Assembly: GCA_030373145.1 (NCBI GenBank)
Contig: JAUCZK010000019.1
Span: 1-52,136 of the forward strand
Length of the DNA: 52,136 bases
DNA from: Cyanobium sp. CZS48M
GTDB lineage: Bacteria > Cyanobacteriota > Cyanobacteriia > PCC-6307 > Cyanobiaceae
Direction of reading: 5' to 3'
How positions within the stretch are numbered: position 1 is the first letter of the stretch; the number at the start of each line of letters is the position of its first letter. The notes under the pieces were generated by a model. That model searched no databases, was not told the DNA's origin, and worked only from the letters and a program-made list of their open reading frames with translations. The position numbers and the translations under genes were made by a program. Below, in pieces: positions 1-8,097 of the stretch.

Positions 1-1
1 T

Positions 2-15
2 GGTACACACGTACC
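2..15. promoter_or_regulatory. Candidate LexA (SOS) operator
   Basis: The first bases form a perfect palindrome, GGTAC-ACAC-GTACC. Read on the minus strand it is ggtacgtgtgtacc, which fits the published cyanobacterial LexA box RGTACNNNDGTWCB at every position. The controlled gene is probably to the left, outside the window, or the small reading frame starting at 46. The assignment rests on motif match only. Confidence 0.5.
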
Positions 16-45
16 AGCATATGCGACAAAGTCCGCTGACGGAGC

Positions 46-285
46 TTGCTACCTAATCAAGAATTCTCTTGCTCCTACACGGAGGGGCTGTTCAAGATCA
101 GCTGGATTCCCCTGGGTGATCCTGGAACCGAGATGATGATGGTCCGCTGGCATCTGGAGGAGGGCCGTACCGATATGGCAGTTCCCCTGCTGGAGCAGTT
201 GCTCGAACGTGAACCCGAAAATATGGAGGGCCGGCACGTGCTCTCGATGATCTTGAGCGGCCACCGGCTGGTCAGCGATCGATGA
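46..285 (+). CDS. Small hypothetical protein, possibly one TPR-like helix pair
   Basis: A 79-codon frame with a TTG start; an ATG at 133 would give about 50 residues. The C-terminal half has a helical pattern (PLLEQLLEREPENMEG) reminiscent of a single tetratricopeptide unit. No recognised family. It lies in the decayed segment beside a tRNA and its end overlaps the end of the opposing pRiA4b-type pseudogene, so it may be a remnant or not a gene at all. Confidence 0.3.
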   Translation: MLPNQEFSCSYTEGLFKISWIPLGDPGTEMMMVRWHLEEGRTDMAVPLLEQLLEREPENMEGRHVLSMILSGHRLVSDR

Positions 286-927
286 TGTCTGGCCGGAGTT
301 TGCGGTGCCGCCCGCGGGCTTTCGCCCACCACCACAGGGCGATGTTCACCGCCTTGCGATCTAAACGCTTTGGATCAAAATCCGCGCCCCACTCCACCAT
401 CGCAGCGTGGTCTTGATGGGCCGGGTCGGCGATTGCCTCAAGGAACCTTCCGTAGCCATCGGTGCCGCCCACATCCTCCGGCGAACAGGCATGAACTCCA
501 TCGATGCACCAGGGCAGCCAATGTTCCTGTGGATCCACCAGCAGCACCCTCTCCAGGCTCAGGATGTGCTCCCAGCAATCACCCAGGTCGTACTCGTAGG
601 TGATCGAATTCCCCACCGAGGGCAGGATTGTACGGGCCTTGATGCGGGTTTCATCCCGCTGCCTGGCGCTGAACTCCTCATCACAGAAGCTATCATCCCA
701 GGGCGGCGCGTAGAACGTCTTCTCCTCAAAGCATGTGCCAGTGATGAGCTGGTGAAGGTGGTAGTTCTCCCAGCCCATCACGATCTGCAGCCCTCTTGCA
801 GGCGCCCCAGGGTGATCGTGTCCTCCACCCAGAAGCGCCTCAAGATTAGGGGCTCAATGCAATCGAGGCTCACGTGAAGCTGCAGGGCCGCAACCTCTGA
901 TGGAGGTTGACTCACAGCGGGTGACAT
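272..927 (-). pseudogene. pRiA4b ORF-3-like (IS1096 passenger TnpR-type) protein, frameshifted
   Basis: The 3' part encodes family hallmarks: MGWENYHLHQL, YEYDLGDCWEH, and an EDVGGTDGYGRFLEA-type block. The 5' part lies in another frame: starting at an ATG at 927 it reads LQLHVSLDCIEPLILRRFWV and then TITLGRLQE before breaking near 790. Removing the frame break joins LQE to LQIVMGWENY, exactly as expected in the family. The gene therefore carries about one lost base and is probably inactive. The family is typical of plasmids and mobile elements; its function is unknown. It lies on the same strand as the ardC remnant. Confidence 0.7.
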
Positions 928-1001
928 TGAGGCAGCCAGTGATCTGCCTCAATGATCGCCCTGATGTCTTCTCTGACGGAGGGGTGATGGTCACCTTCCA
1001 G
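912..1001 (-). pseudogene. Degenerate C-terminal coding fragment
   Basis: Between two stops the minus strand reads VREDIRAIIEADHWLPQ near its end, which looks like real protein, but there is no start codon and an in-frame TGA lies just upstream. The adjoining frame (TLCVDW) could be its shifted upstream part. It sits between the two mobile-element remnants. The family is not recognised and the call is weak. Confidence 0.25.
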
Positions 1002-1023
1002 TCAACACAAAGGGTCCACCACA

Positions 1024-1871
1024 CCTGCGATTCCTTGAGCAGCTCAATCCAGTGGCTGAGATAGGCGGCATGGCTTTAGATCTCGCTGCCGATCGCCTGG
1101 CAGCACCGCCCAGCAGCACTGGCCCCAGCTCAGCGACCAACTCTTCGCGGACATCGCGCGGCTTCCCATAGGCACCGCCCAGATCCCGCTTCAGCCGGGA
1201 CTCATGGCCGGTGGAGTGGACCTGCTCATAGGCCCCGGTGGCGCAGAACGCGGCAGGCGAGTGAAAGTTGGCGCGATCGGGCAGCTCGATGCGATCGATG
1301 CTTGGCAGAAAGCAGGCCCGATCCCCCCCGAAGCTGACTGGCACCGGCCAGGCACCCAGGACGGCTTCCGCCGCCTCCAGCCGCTCGGGCTCCGGCCTGG
1401 GCTCCACCCCCTACGCCGCTTTGCGGGCTTCGATCAGCGCGGGAAGTGCCTCGCCTTCGAGATCGGTTGGATTGAATATGGCCACTGGCCGGTAGCTGGC
1501 TGCCCAGCTTTCCAGGGTGACTTCCCGGCCAGCGCCTGGCTCTTCGCGCCTGTGCAGCTGGGGCCGCAGGATGTGAACCGCCTTGCTGCCCCTGCGGGGG
1601 AAGATGCCGAGCTTCTTGGCTTCAGCAAAGCCACACCAGAACGGCAGCGCCGATGCCCGGATGTGCATGCCGAGGGTGAGCAAGATCGGGTTGGCGCCGC
1701 GGTAGCAATGGCGCGAGATCAGATTGACGTGGTGGCCACCGCCGCTGCCATCCCAGGGCCGGCGCAAGGGTACGAATCGGCCTCCATCAGCTCGATCAAG
1801 GAGGCGACGATCTTCTCCTCGGCCGTGGGGCCATTGAAGGTTTTGCGCGAGCGGGATTTGGAAGCTGCCAT
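1024..1871 (-). pseudogene. ardC: ArdC-like antirestriction protein, degraded
   Basis: Intact ArdC proteins have an N-terminal ssDNA-binding domain and a C-terminal zincin-like metallopeptidase domain, and protect incoming mobile DNA. Here ATG at 1871 begins MAASKSRSRKTFNGPTAEEK, then a frame change near 1787 leads into RRPWDG...NLISRHCYRGANP and GFAEAKKLGIFPRRGSKAV. An in-frame TAG lies at 1411-1413. The metallopeptidase part follows (LPSIDRIELPDRANFHSP, STGHESRLKRDL, REELVAEL) with the usual HExxH changed to YEQVH (codon at 1228-1230). Another frame change near 1100 is followed by a TAA at 1076-1078 inside SHAAYLSHWIELLKES. At least four disabling changes make this a clear pseudogene. Confidence 0.85.
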
Positions 1872-2066
1872 AGCCAGTAATGGGTAGGGCGACCATGAGG
1901 AATCCCCCGCGACCTGCCCTCTCAGATCAGGTGATCCGCATCAGATCGCCGTAGGTCCGGCCGCCGGTGCGTCGCGCCCGCGACGGGGTGGGTCAGACGG
2001 GAGTGATGAGGCAAAAATGGGCTCACTTCTGGGCCCAGTGAGGTGGTTGACAGTTTAAAAAGTCAA
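1872..2066. other. Intergenic gap between the ardC remnant and tRNA-Ala
   Basis: No convincing gene. The minus strand carries a short frame ending RRTGGRTYGDLMRIT before a stop, which could be the tail of another lost gene. No second copy of the tRNA 3' end is seen in this gap, so no att duplication can be shown within the window. Confidence 0.4.
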
Positions 2067-2139
2067 TGGAGCCAAGCGGATTCGAACCGCTGACCCCCTG
2101 CATGCCATGCAGGTGCTCTACCAGCTGAGCTATGGCCCC
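2067..2139 (-). tRNA. tRNA-Ala (anticodon GGC)
   Basis: The minus strand folds as a complete tRNA. The acceptor stem GGGGCCA pairs with TGGCTCC (one G-U), the D arm contains AGCTCAGCTGGTAGAGC, the anticodon stem CCTGC/GCAGG flanks the loop ATGGCAT with anticodon GGC, and the T arm has GGTTCGAATCC. No CCA is encoded after the discriminator A. The 3' end faces the mobile-element remnants, the usual place for integrase-mediated insertion. Confidence 0.96.
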
Positions 2140-2236
2140 ATGTGTTGACCAAACAAACCGAACGCTGGACGATCGGCTGGGCCCTGGGGCCCTTGTTTTG
2201 GCGCTTAAAGAGCTTACAGCCCAGCGGTTCAGCGGC

Positions 2237-2875
2237 TCACACCTGCCGCCAGACCGCCACCATGCGGCCCTGGACGGTGACCTGCTCGGCCTCCAGCTCG
2301 ATCGGGGCGTAGGCGGGGTTGGCGGCCTCCAGGCGCACCTTGCCGCCCTGGCAGCTGAAGTGCTTCAAGGTGGTGCCGCTGCCCGCCACATGGGCGGCCA
2401 CGATCGTGCCTGGCCGCAGGCGGGAGGGATCGCTCACGGGCTCCATCAGCACGATGTCGCCATCGTCGATGTGGGCCTCCACCATGCTGTCGCCGTTCAC
2501 GGTGAGGGCGAACAGGCCGCGGGTGTCCAGCAGCGGCGCCAGATCAAGGCGCTCGCGCACGTCGTCGAAGGATTCGATCAGGCCGCCGGCCGCCACCGAG
2601 CCCAGCACGGGAATCCCCCCGGCGGCTTCGGCCCCCAGCAGCTGCAGGGTGCGGGCCTGACCCTCCTGCCAGGTGATCCAGCCCTTCTGCTGCAGGTGCC
2701 GCAGCCGGCTCTGGATCGGCGCGGGTGAGCGCAGACCCATCGCCTCCATCATCTGGCGGATCGAGGGGCTGTGGCGATGACGCTGGATGTACTGCGCCAG
2801 CCAGTCGTAGAGCTCCTGCTGGGCGCTGGTGAGGTCGTGGCCGCTGGGGGCGGCTGGCCTGGAGGAGACGATCAC
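2237..2875 (-). CDS. lexA: LexA repressor / transcriptional regulator
   Basis: LexA-family regulator of 212 residues with a GTG start. The N-terminal winged-helix domain covers about 15-75 (SPSIRQMMEAMGL recognition region) and the S24 autopeptidase domain follows. The cleavage dipeptide Ala96-Gly97 is present in GSVAAGG, and the Ser130 (NGDSM) and Lys171 (TTLKHF) dyad is intact, so self-cleavage looks possible. In cyanobacteria LexA may regulate genes beyond SOS repair. It lies downstream of argF with about 80 bp between; a near-match LexA box (2880-2893) just upstream suggests autoregulation. Confidence 0.95.
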   Translation of the reverse strand: MIVSSRPAAPSGHDLTSAQQELYDWLAQYIQRHRHSPSIRQMMEAMGLRSPAPIQSRLRHLQQKGWITWQEGQARTLQLLGAEAAGGIPVLGSVAAGGLIESFDDVRERLDLAPLLDTRGLFALTVNGDSMVEAHIDDGDIVLMEPVSDPSRLRPGTIVAAHVAGSGTTLKHFSCQGGKVRLEAANPAYAPIELEAEQVTVQGRMVAVWRQV

Positions 2876-2879
2876 CGGC

Positions 2880-2893
2880 AGTACGCATGAACC
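2880..2893. promoter_or_regulatory. Possible LexA autoregulatory site
   Basis: agtacgcatgaacc matches the cyanobacterial LexA box RGTACNNNDGTWCB at all but one fixed position (A instead of T at position 11). It lies five bases upstream of the lexA GTG start. A single short degenerate motif is weak evidence. Confidence 0.3.
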
Positions 2894-2953
2894 ATGACCC
2901 CAGTGTTCCTGCAGTCGTGCCGGTTGTCTACCCCTGGGGCGCGGCTGGGCGCT

Positions 2954-3925
2954 TCACAGGCAGGGCGTGGCGGGATTGGCCAGCAGGGCCGCCAGCAGGG
3001 CCTGCTGCACATGCAGGCGGTTCTCGGCCTGATCGAACACCCGGCTGGCGCTGCCTTCAATCACGCCGGCGCTGATCTCCTCGCCGCGGTGGGCCGGCAG
3101 GCAGTGCAGAACGATGGCGCGGGGATCGGCTTCCGCCAGCAGCGCCTCATCGACGCAGAAGCCCGCAAAGGCCTGCAGCCGCTGCTGCTGCTCCTGCTCC
3201 TGGCCCATCGAGGCCCAGACATCGGTGTAGAGCACCTCGGCGTCGCGCACCGCCGGCACTGGCTCATGCAGCACCGTGACCGTGGCGACGCGGCCCGCCA
3301 GCGCCTGGGCCTGGGCGAGCACGGCGGGATCGGGCGCAAAGCCCTCGGGGCAGGCCACGCGCACGTTGATCCCGAGCAGGGCGCCGCAGAGCATCAGCGA
3401 GTGGGCCATGTTGTTGCCATCACCCACGTAGGCCAGGGTCAGGCCCTTGAGGGAGCCGAAGCTTTCGCGGATGGTGAGTACATCGGCGAGGGCCTGGCAG
3501 GGGTGCTCCAGGTCGGTGAGGGCATTGATCACCGGGATCGAGGCCCAGTGGGCGTACTCCACCAGCTCCTGCTGCTCGAAGGTGCGGATCGCCAGGGCAT
3601 CCACGTAGCGGCTGAGCACCCGGGCGGTGTCGGCCACCGGTTCGCCGCGGCCCACCTGGGTGACGGAGGGGTTGAGATCGAGCACCTGGCCCCCCAGGCG
3701 GCCCATGGCCACGGAAAAGCTGACGCGGGTGCGGGTGGAGGCCTTGGTGAAGATCAGCCCCAGCGCCTTTCCGCTCAGATCCAGGCACTGGGCGCCGCTC
3801 TTGAAATCTGCCGCCAGCTCCAGCAGCGCCAGGGTCTGCTCAGCGCCGAGATCCGCTGAAGACAGCAGATCCCGGCCGCGCAGGTCAGCGAGACCGGGAT
3901 AACGTTGACTGAAGTGCGGGCCCAT
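2954..3925 (-). CDS. argF: Ornithine carbamoyltransferase
   Basis: Transfers a carbamoyl group from carbamoyl phosphate to ornithine, giving citrulline, in cytoplasmic arginine biosynthesis. The 323-residue protein has the carbamoyl-phosphate signature STRTR near residue 62, the HPCQALAD motif around 141, and the HCLPAHRGEE motif with the catalytic cysteine near 274. Length is normal. It sits 57 bp downstream of ftsH and upstream of lexA on the same strand, so the three may be cotranscribed. Confidence 0.97.
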   Translation of the reverse strand: MGPHFSQRYPGLADLRGRDLLSSADLGAEQTLALLELAADFKSGAQCLDLSGKALGLIFTKASTRTRVSFSVAMGRLGGQVLDLNPSVTQVGRGEPVADTARVLSRYVDALAIRTFEQQELVEYAHWASIPVINALTDLEHPCQALADVLTIRESFGSLKGLTLAYVGDGNNMAHSLMLCGALLGINVRVACPEGFAPDPAVLAQAQALAGRVATVTVLHEPVPAVRDAEVLYTDVWASMGQEQEQQQRLQAFAGFCVDEALLAEADPRAIVLHCLPAHRGEEISAGVIEGSASRVFDQAENRLHVQQALLAALLANPATPCL

Positions 3926-3982
3926 GACCCCATTTCAAAGACCCCTTATCGGGGACAACGTGCCCCCGCGTCAAGGGGCGGC

Positions 3983-5863
3983 TCAGACGGGAGCGAGCAT
4001 GGCTTCGCTGGGAAGGGTGCTGGAGGCCAGCAGATCCTTGAGGTCATCGCCTTCGATCACCTCCTTGTCGAGGATCTTGCTGGCGATGTCTTCGAGCAGA
4101 GCGCGGTTGCCGTGCAGGATCGCCAGGGCACGGTTGTGGGCCCGGTCCACCAGACCCCGCACCTCCTTGTCGATGGCCTGAGCGGTGGCATCGCTGACCG
4201 AGCGGCGGGGGTTGGAGCCTCCGCCAAGGAAGCGGCTGCCACCCTGCTTGTCGTAGGCCAGGGGGCCGAGGGTGTCGCTCATGCCGTAGGTGCCCACCAT
4301 CTGCTCGGCAATGTCGGTGGCGCGCTGCAGGTCGTTGGCGGCACCGGTGGTGACTTCACCGAAGACGATCTCCTCGGCGGAGCGCCCTCCCAGCAGGGTG
4401 GCGATCTGGCCTTCGAGGTCTTCCTTGGAATTCAAGAACCGCTCCTCGGTGGGCAGCTGCAGGGTGTAGCCCAGGGCGGCCATGCCGCGGGGAACGATCG
4501 AGATCTTGGCCACCTTGCTGCCGCCGGGCATCAGGTGCCCGACGATGGCGTGCCCCACCTCGTGGTAGGCCACCACTTTCTTTTCATCGGGCTGGAGCAC
4601 TCGGCTCTTCTTCTCAAGGCCCGCCACCACCCGCTCGATCGCTTCGTTGAGATCCTTCTGCTCCACCGTGGTGCGGTAAGCGCGGGCCGCCAGCAGGGCG
4701 CCCTCATTCACCAGGTTGGCCAGGTCAGCGCCCGCGAAGCCGCTGGTGGCCTGGGCGATCTTGTCGAGGTCGACGCCCTCGGCCAGCTTCACTTTGTTGG
4801 CGTAGATGTCGAGGATCTTCTTGCGGCCGGAGAGGTCGGGGCGATCCACCAGCACCTGGCGATCGAAACGGCCCGGGCGCAGCAGGGCCGCATCGAGGGT
4901 TTCGGGCTGGTTGGTGGCCGCCAGCACGATCACCGGCTTGTCCTGGCCGGTGAAGCCATCCATCTCGGTGAGCAGCTGGTTGAGGGTCTGCTCCCGTTCA
5001 TCGTTGCCGCCCACCACGCCCATCGACCCGGAACGGCTCTTGCCGATGGCGTCGAGTTCGTCGATGAAGATGATGCAGGGTGCCTTTTTCTTGGCCTCCT
5101 CGAACAGGTCGCGCACCCGGGCTGCGCCGGCCCCCACGAACAGCTCCACGAACTCGGAGCCGGAGATGATGAAGAAGGGCACACCGGCCTCTCCAGCCAC
5201 GGCCTTGGAGAGCAGGGTCTTGCCGGTGCCGGGAGGTCCCACCAGCAGCACGCCTTTGGGAATGCGGGCGCCGATGGCGGCGTAGCGCTCGGGATTCTTG
5301 AGGAAGTCAACGATCTCGTTGAGCTCCGTCTTCGCCTCATCCACCCCGGCCACATCGGCGAAGGTGACGCGGGATTCCTCATCCGGCACGTAGACCTTGG
5401 CCTTGGATTTGGTGAAGCTCAGGGCCCCCTGGGCGCCACCACCCATCTGACGGCGGGCGAAGAACTGCAGCACCAGGATGAAGATCAGGGGCGGCACCAC
5501 CCAGCTCAGCAGCGTGGTGAAGAAGTTGGGGCGCTTCGGCGGTGCGGCGGCGAATTCCACCCCCTTCTGCTCCAGGCGCTGGGGCAGCTCCATGTCGAAG
5601 ATCGGCGTGGTGGCGAGCACCGAGGGGGCACCTTCCTCGGCATCGGTGATCTCATAGCGGATCTGATCCTGGGTGATGTAGGCCCGCTTCACGTGGCCGT
5701 CATTGACCTGATCGATGAAGAGGGAGTAAGGCACCCGGGGCACCTGGGCTCCCGTGTTCGGCAAGAAGTTGCTGAAGAGCAGCAGGACCCCGAAGCCGAT
5801 CAGCACCAGGTTGATGATTCCGAAGCGCCTGTTCGGGCGGTTGTCGTCCTGGCGTAGAGCCAT
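3983..5863 (-). CDS. ftsH: ATP-dependent zinc metalloprotease FtsH
   Basis: Membrane-anchored AAA+ protease; thylakoid FtsH complexes in cyanobacteria degrade damaged photosystem II proteins such as D1. The 626 residues comprise two N-terminal membrane segments (about 15-33 and 117-135) flanking a lumenal loop, the AAA domain with Walker A GPPGTGKT (209-216), Walker B IIFIDEL (264-270) and second region of homology to about 337, and the M41 protease domain with zinc motif HEVGH (434-438). All key residues are intact. Cyanobacteria carry several FtsH paralogs and I cannot say which this is. Confidence 0.97.
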   Translation of the reverse strand: MALRQDDNRPNRRFGIINLVLIGFGVLLLFSNFLPNTGAQVPRVPYSLFIDQVNDGHVKRAYITQDQIRYEITDAEEGAPSVLATTPIFDMELPQRLEQKGVEFAAAPPKRPNFFTTLLSWVVPPLIFILVLQFFARRQMGGGAQGALSFTKSKAKVYVPDEESRVTFADVAGVDEAKTELNEIVDFLKNPERYAAIGARIPKGVLLVGPPGTGKTLLSKAVAGEAGVPFFIISGSEFVELFVGAGAARVRDLFEEAKKKAPCIIFIDELDAIGKSRSGSMGVVGGNDEREQTLNQLLTEMDGFTGQDKPVIVLAATNQPETLDAALLRPGRFDRQVLVDRPDLSGRKKILDIYANKVKLAEGVDLDKIAQATSGFAGADLANLVNEGALLAARAYRTTVEQKDLNEAIERVVAGLEKKSRVLQPDEKKVVAYHEVGHAIVGHLMPGGSKVAKISIVPRGMAALGYTLQLPTEERFLNSKEDLEGQIATLLGGRSAEEIVFGEVTTGAANDLQRATDIAEQMVGTYGMSDTLGPLAYDKQGGSRFLGGGSNPRRSVSDATAQAIDKEVRGLVDRAHNRALAILHGNRALLEDIASKILDKEVIEGDDLKDLLASSTLPSEAMLAPV

Positions 5864-5986
5864 GGTGGCGGGCGCGGCAATGACGCCAAACTAGGCGGAG
5901 CGCTTCTGGCGGTGGCCCGCGTCGCGGGGGTGAGAACCGAACGTCACCTCAGCTTTAGCCTGTTCTTCACCGCACTCCTGGTGGCC

Positions 5987-6619
5987 ATGTGTGGTCGGTT
6001 CTGCCTCACCACCGAGCTGGATCAGCTCCTGCCGAGGTTGGGGGGGCGCCTGCCGGCGGAGCTGGAGCGCCACTACGCGCCCCGTCCCCTGATTCAGCCC
6101 GGCCAGCCAGTGCTGGCTCTGTGCCAGGAGCACGGGCTGATCGGCAGTGCCCTGATGCTCTGGGGACTGCTGCCGGAGTGGGCCAAGGATCCTCTCAATG
6201 CGCCGAGGCCCTTCAATGCCCGTAGCGAAACTGTGGCTGAGAAGGCCTCCTTCCGCGGTGCCTGGCGCCACCGCCGCTGTCTGCTGCCTGCCGATGGCTT
6301 CCTGGAGAAGGGCTGGCTGATCCGCCGGCTCGACCGGCAACCCTTCTGGCTCGCGGGGATCTGGGACCGCTGGATCGGTCCCGACGGCAGCGAACTGGAG
6401 AGCTGCTGTGTGCTCACCACCAGCCCCAACTCCCTGGTGAAACCCCTCCACCAGCGCATGCCGGTGCTGCTCCCCGATGGTCTCGAGCAGGCCTGGCTCG
6501 CTCCGGCCGATGGGGCCGCCCTGCGGGCTCTCGAGCCCCTGCTCACAGGTTGGGATCCCAGCGGCTGGGAGGCGCTGCCGCCCGAACGCTCCCGTGAGCA
6601 GCTCTCCCTCTTTGCCTGA
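5987..6619 (+). CDS. SRAP-domain protein (HMCES/YedK family)
   Basis: SRAP proteins cross-link covalently to abasic sites in single-stranded DNA through Cys2 and so shield replication forks. The start at 5987 is chosen because it yields MCGRF, leaving Cys2 exposed after Met removal; a longer upstream frame would bury it. Conserved residues are visible: Asn77 in FNARSET, Glu107 in PADGFLEK and His155 in LHQRMPV, in 210 residues, a normal length. The gene is divergent from ftsH, sharing a short intergenic region. Confidence 0.93.
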   Translation: MCGRFCLTTELDQLLPRLGGRLPAELERHYAPRPLIQPGQPVLALCQEHGLIGSALMLWGLLPEWAKDPLNAPRPFNARSETVAEKASFRGAWRHRRCLLPADGFLEKGWLIRRLDRQPFWLAGIWDRWIGPDGSELESCCVLTTSPNSLVKPLHQRMPVLLPDGLEQAWLAPADGAALRALEPLLTGWDPSGWEALPPERSREQLSLFA

Positions 6620-6703
6620 TGGCGGGGATAAGCGCGTCGCCTTCGTCACAATGCAGCACAGGCCCACGACGGCCGGCCCTGCATTCGAACCCCGCTGATC
6701 CCC

Positions 6704-7489
6704 TTGCGCTTCCACTTCCGCGCCAGCCTCACCAGCGAGGCAAGCCAGCGGCGCCGCCACCGCTTCTATGGCCACCTGCTGATGATCACTCTGGTCGTGA
6801 TGGCGTGCCTGGCGCTGCCCAAGAGCCTGCACAGCCTCGCCGGGATCGGCTACAGCCTGACCACCCTGCTGCTGACGATGGAGCTGGAAGGATCGATCCG
6901 CCATGGCGGTAGGGCCAATCCCCGGGATCTGCCCTACCGGCTGCTCGGTCTGCTCACCCTGCTGGCCCAGTGGATCTGGTACTTCACGCCCTTGTCGCAA
7001 CGTGAGAGCGGCTGGCCCCTGCTCGTGCTCACCACCCTCTTCGTGGGTTGGAGCGTGCTGCGGCTGGTGGGGTTTCTGGCGGAGGAACAGCAGGTGAACG
7101 GGAGGGTCCTGATGGGGGCTGTCTCGGGATATCTGCTGCTGGGCCTGACCGCCGGCCTGTTGTTCACGGGTCTGGATTCCATACAGCCCGGAAGCTTCAC
7201 GAGCCTGCACGACCCTGGGGGGTCGCTGTACTCCACGGGTCCGATCAGCCAGGCCAGTCCCCACATGCAGCAGTTGGATTTTACCCGGCTCAACTACTTT
7301 GCCTTTGTCTGCCTCAGCACCGTCGGTTTCGGTGATGTGCTGCCGACCACGCCCCTCTCCCAGATGAGTGCCGTGGCTTTCAGCGTGATCGGCCCGATCT
7401 ACATGGCGGTGGTGATGGGACTGCTGATCGGACGCTATGCCGCTGGCAAGACGGTCAGGAGGGATCGGGACGACGCACCCGGATCCTGA
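6704..7489 (+). CDS. Two-pore-type potassium-channel-like membrane protein
   Basis: Predicted ion channel of up to 261 residues with about six hydrophobic segments. Near the C-terminus a pore helix and selectivity filter read CLSTVGFGDVLP, followed by a final transmembrane helix (SVIGPIYMAVVMGLLIGR); this is the Ion_trans_2 arrangement. The TTG at 6704 gives a basic cytoplasmic start; an ATG at 6782 would trim 26 residues. No RCK/TrkA domain is fused, so gating cannot be inferred. The ligand and physiological role are unknown. Confidence 0.85.
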   Translation: MRFHFRASLTSEASQRRRHRFYGHLLMITLVVMACLALPKSLHSLAGIGYSLTTLLLTMELEGSIRHGGRANPRDLPYRLLGLLTLLAQWIWYFTPLSQRESGWPLLVLTTLFVGWSVLRLVGFLAEEQQVNGRVLMGAVSGYLLLGLTAGLLFTGLDSIQPGSFTSLHDPGGSLYSTGPISQASPHMQQLDFTRLNYFAFVCLSTVGFGDVLPTTPLSQMSAVAFSVIGPIYMAVVMGLLIGRYAAGKTVRRDRDDAPGS

Positions 7490-7544
7490 ATCCTCCGGCG
7501 GGCCTTCGCCTGGGTTAGTACGGAGGTCAGTTGTCTTCTCTGCC

Positions 7545-7790
7545 GTGGGCCTGCATCACCTGGACGCCTTCCTGCTCCATGCCCGCAGCTCGGCGTCGCT
7601 GCAGGAGCGCCTGCAGCAGCCCCTTGATCTGGAGGCCTTCCTGCAATTGGCCCGCCAGGAGGGTTTCCCCGTTGAGGAGGGCGACGTGCTCGCCGCCCAG
7701 CAGCGGGAGGAGGGCCAGCTGAGCGATGAGGAGCTGCAACAACGGGCCGGCATCGAAGCCAGGAGGCTGCGCACGTTCATCCCCGGCTGA
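7545..7790 (+). CDS. Nif11-domain protein
   Basis: An 81-residue protein matching the Nif11 domain layout: HHLDAFLLHARSSASLQERL, then LARQEGFPVEEGDVL, then QLSDEELQQRAG. Nif11 domains form leader peptides of RiPP precursors such as prochlorosins, but also stand-alone proteins. Here the protein stops soon after the domain without a clear double-Gly cleavage site and Cys-rich core, so a stand-alone role is more likely. GTG at 7545 is chosen because it gives the family-like beginning; the frame is open further upstream. Confidence 0.75.
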   Translation: MGLHHLDAFLLHARSSASLQERLQQPLDLEAFLQLARQEGFPVEEGDVLAAQQREEGQLSDEELQQRAGIEARRLRTFIPG

Positions 7791-7793
7791 GCC

Positions 7794-8090
7794 TCAGCGC
7801 AATCGCTCCTGCCCGTGGCCGAAGGGAGCACGGCTGGGCTGAGGCTGCTCGCTCAGCCAGGCCAGCAGTGCGCTCAGTCCCAGCAGCAAGGCCACGGGCA
7901 GCAGCCAGCTGCTGCGTCGCCCCCGGCGGCCATCTCGGCGGCCACCTCCCAGCAGGGCCAGGCGGCGAAAACCACCGGCGCTGGGGGTGGCGCCTGCACC
8001 CAGGGGCAGGCTGCAGCGGCCGCAGACCATTCGACCGGCGAGGCTGCGGTCGCGGCGAACTTCCCAGCTTCCGCAGCGAGGACATGACAT
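7794..8090 (-). CDS. Small zinc-ribbon membrane protein
   Basis: 98 residues: an N-terminal zinc ribbon with CPRC and CGRC cysteine pairs about 20 residues apart, a basic Gly/Arg-rich linker, then one membrane segment (WLLPVALLLGLSALLAWL). It starts 7 bp after the rhomboid gene ends and is likely cotranscribed with it, so a link with rhomboid function is possible but unproven. No named family is recognised. Confidence 0.7.
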   Translation of the reverse strand: MSCPRCGSWEVRRDRSLAGRMVCGRCSLPLGAGATPSAGGFRRLALLGGGRRDGRRGRRSSWLLPVALLLGLSALLAWLSEQPQPSRAPFGHGQERLR

Positions 8091-8097
8091 CAGCCCC

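Noticed and set aside
2157-2199. GGGCCC-TG-GGGCCC hairpin followed by ttgtttt on the plus strand between tRNA-Ala and lexA
   Set aside because: It resembles a terminator, but both neighbouring genes run on the minus strand and no plus-strand gene ends here.
3905-5857. A 650-codon open frame on the plus strand across ftsH
   Set aside because: It is the antisense shadow of ftsH; the composition (His/Gly/Gln-rich) has no domain features and the minus-strand protein has complete AAA and zinc motifs.
5891-7264. A 457-codon minus-strand frame opposite the SRAP and channel genes
   Set aside because: Gln/Pro-rich shadow without motifs; the plus strand holds two recognisable proteins.
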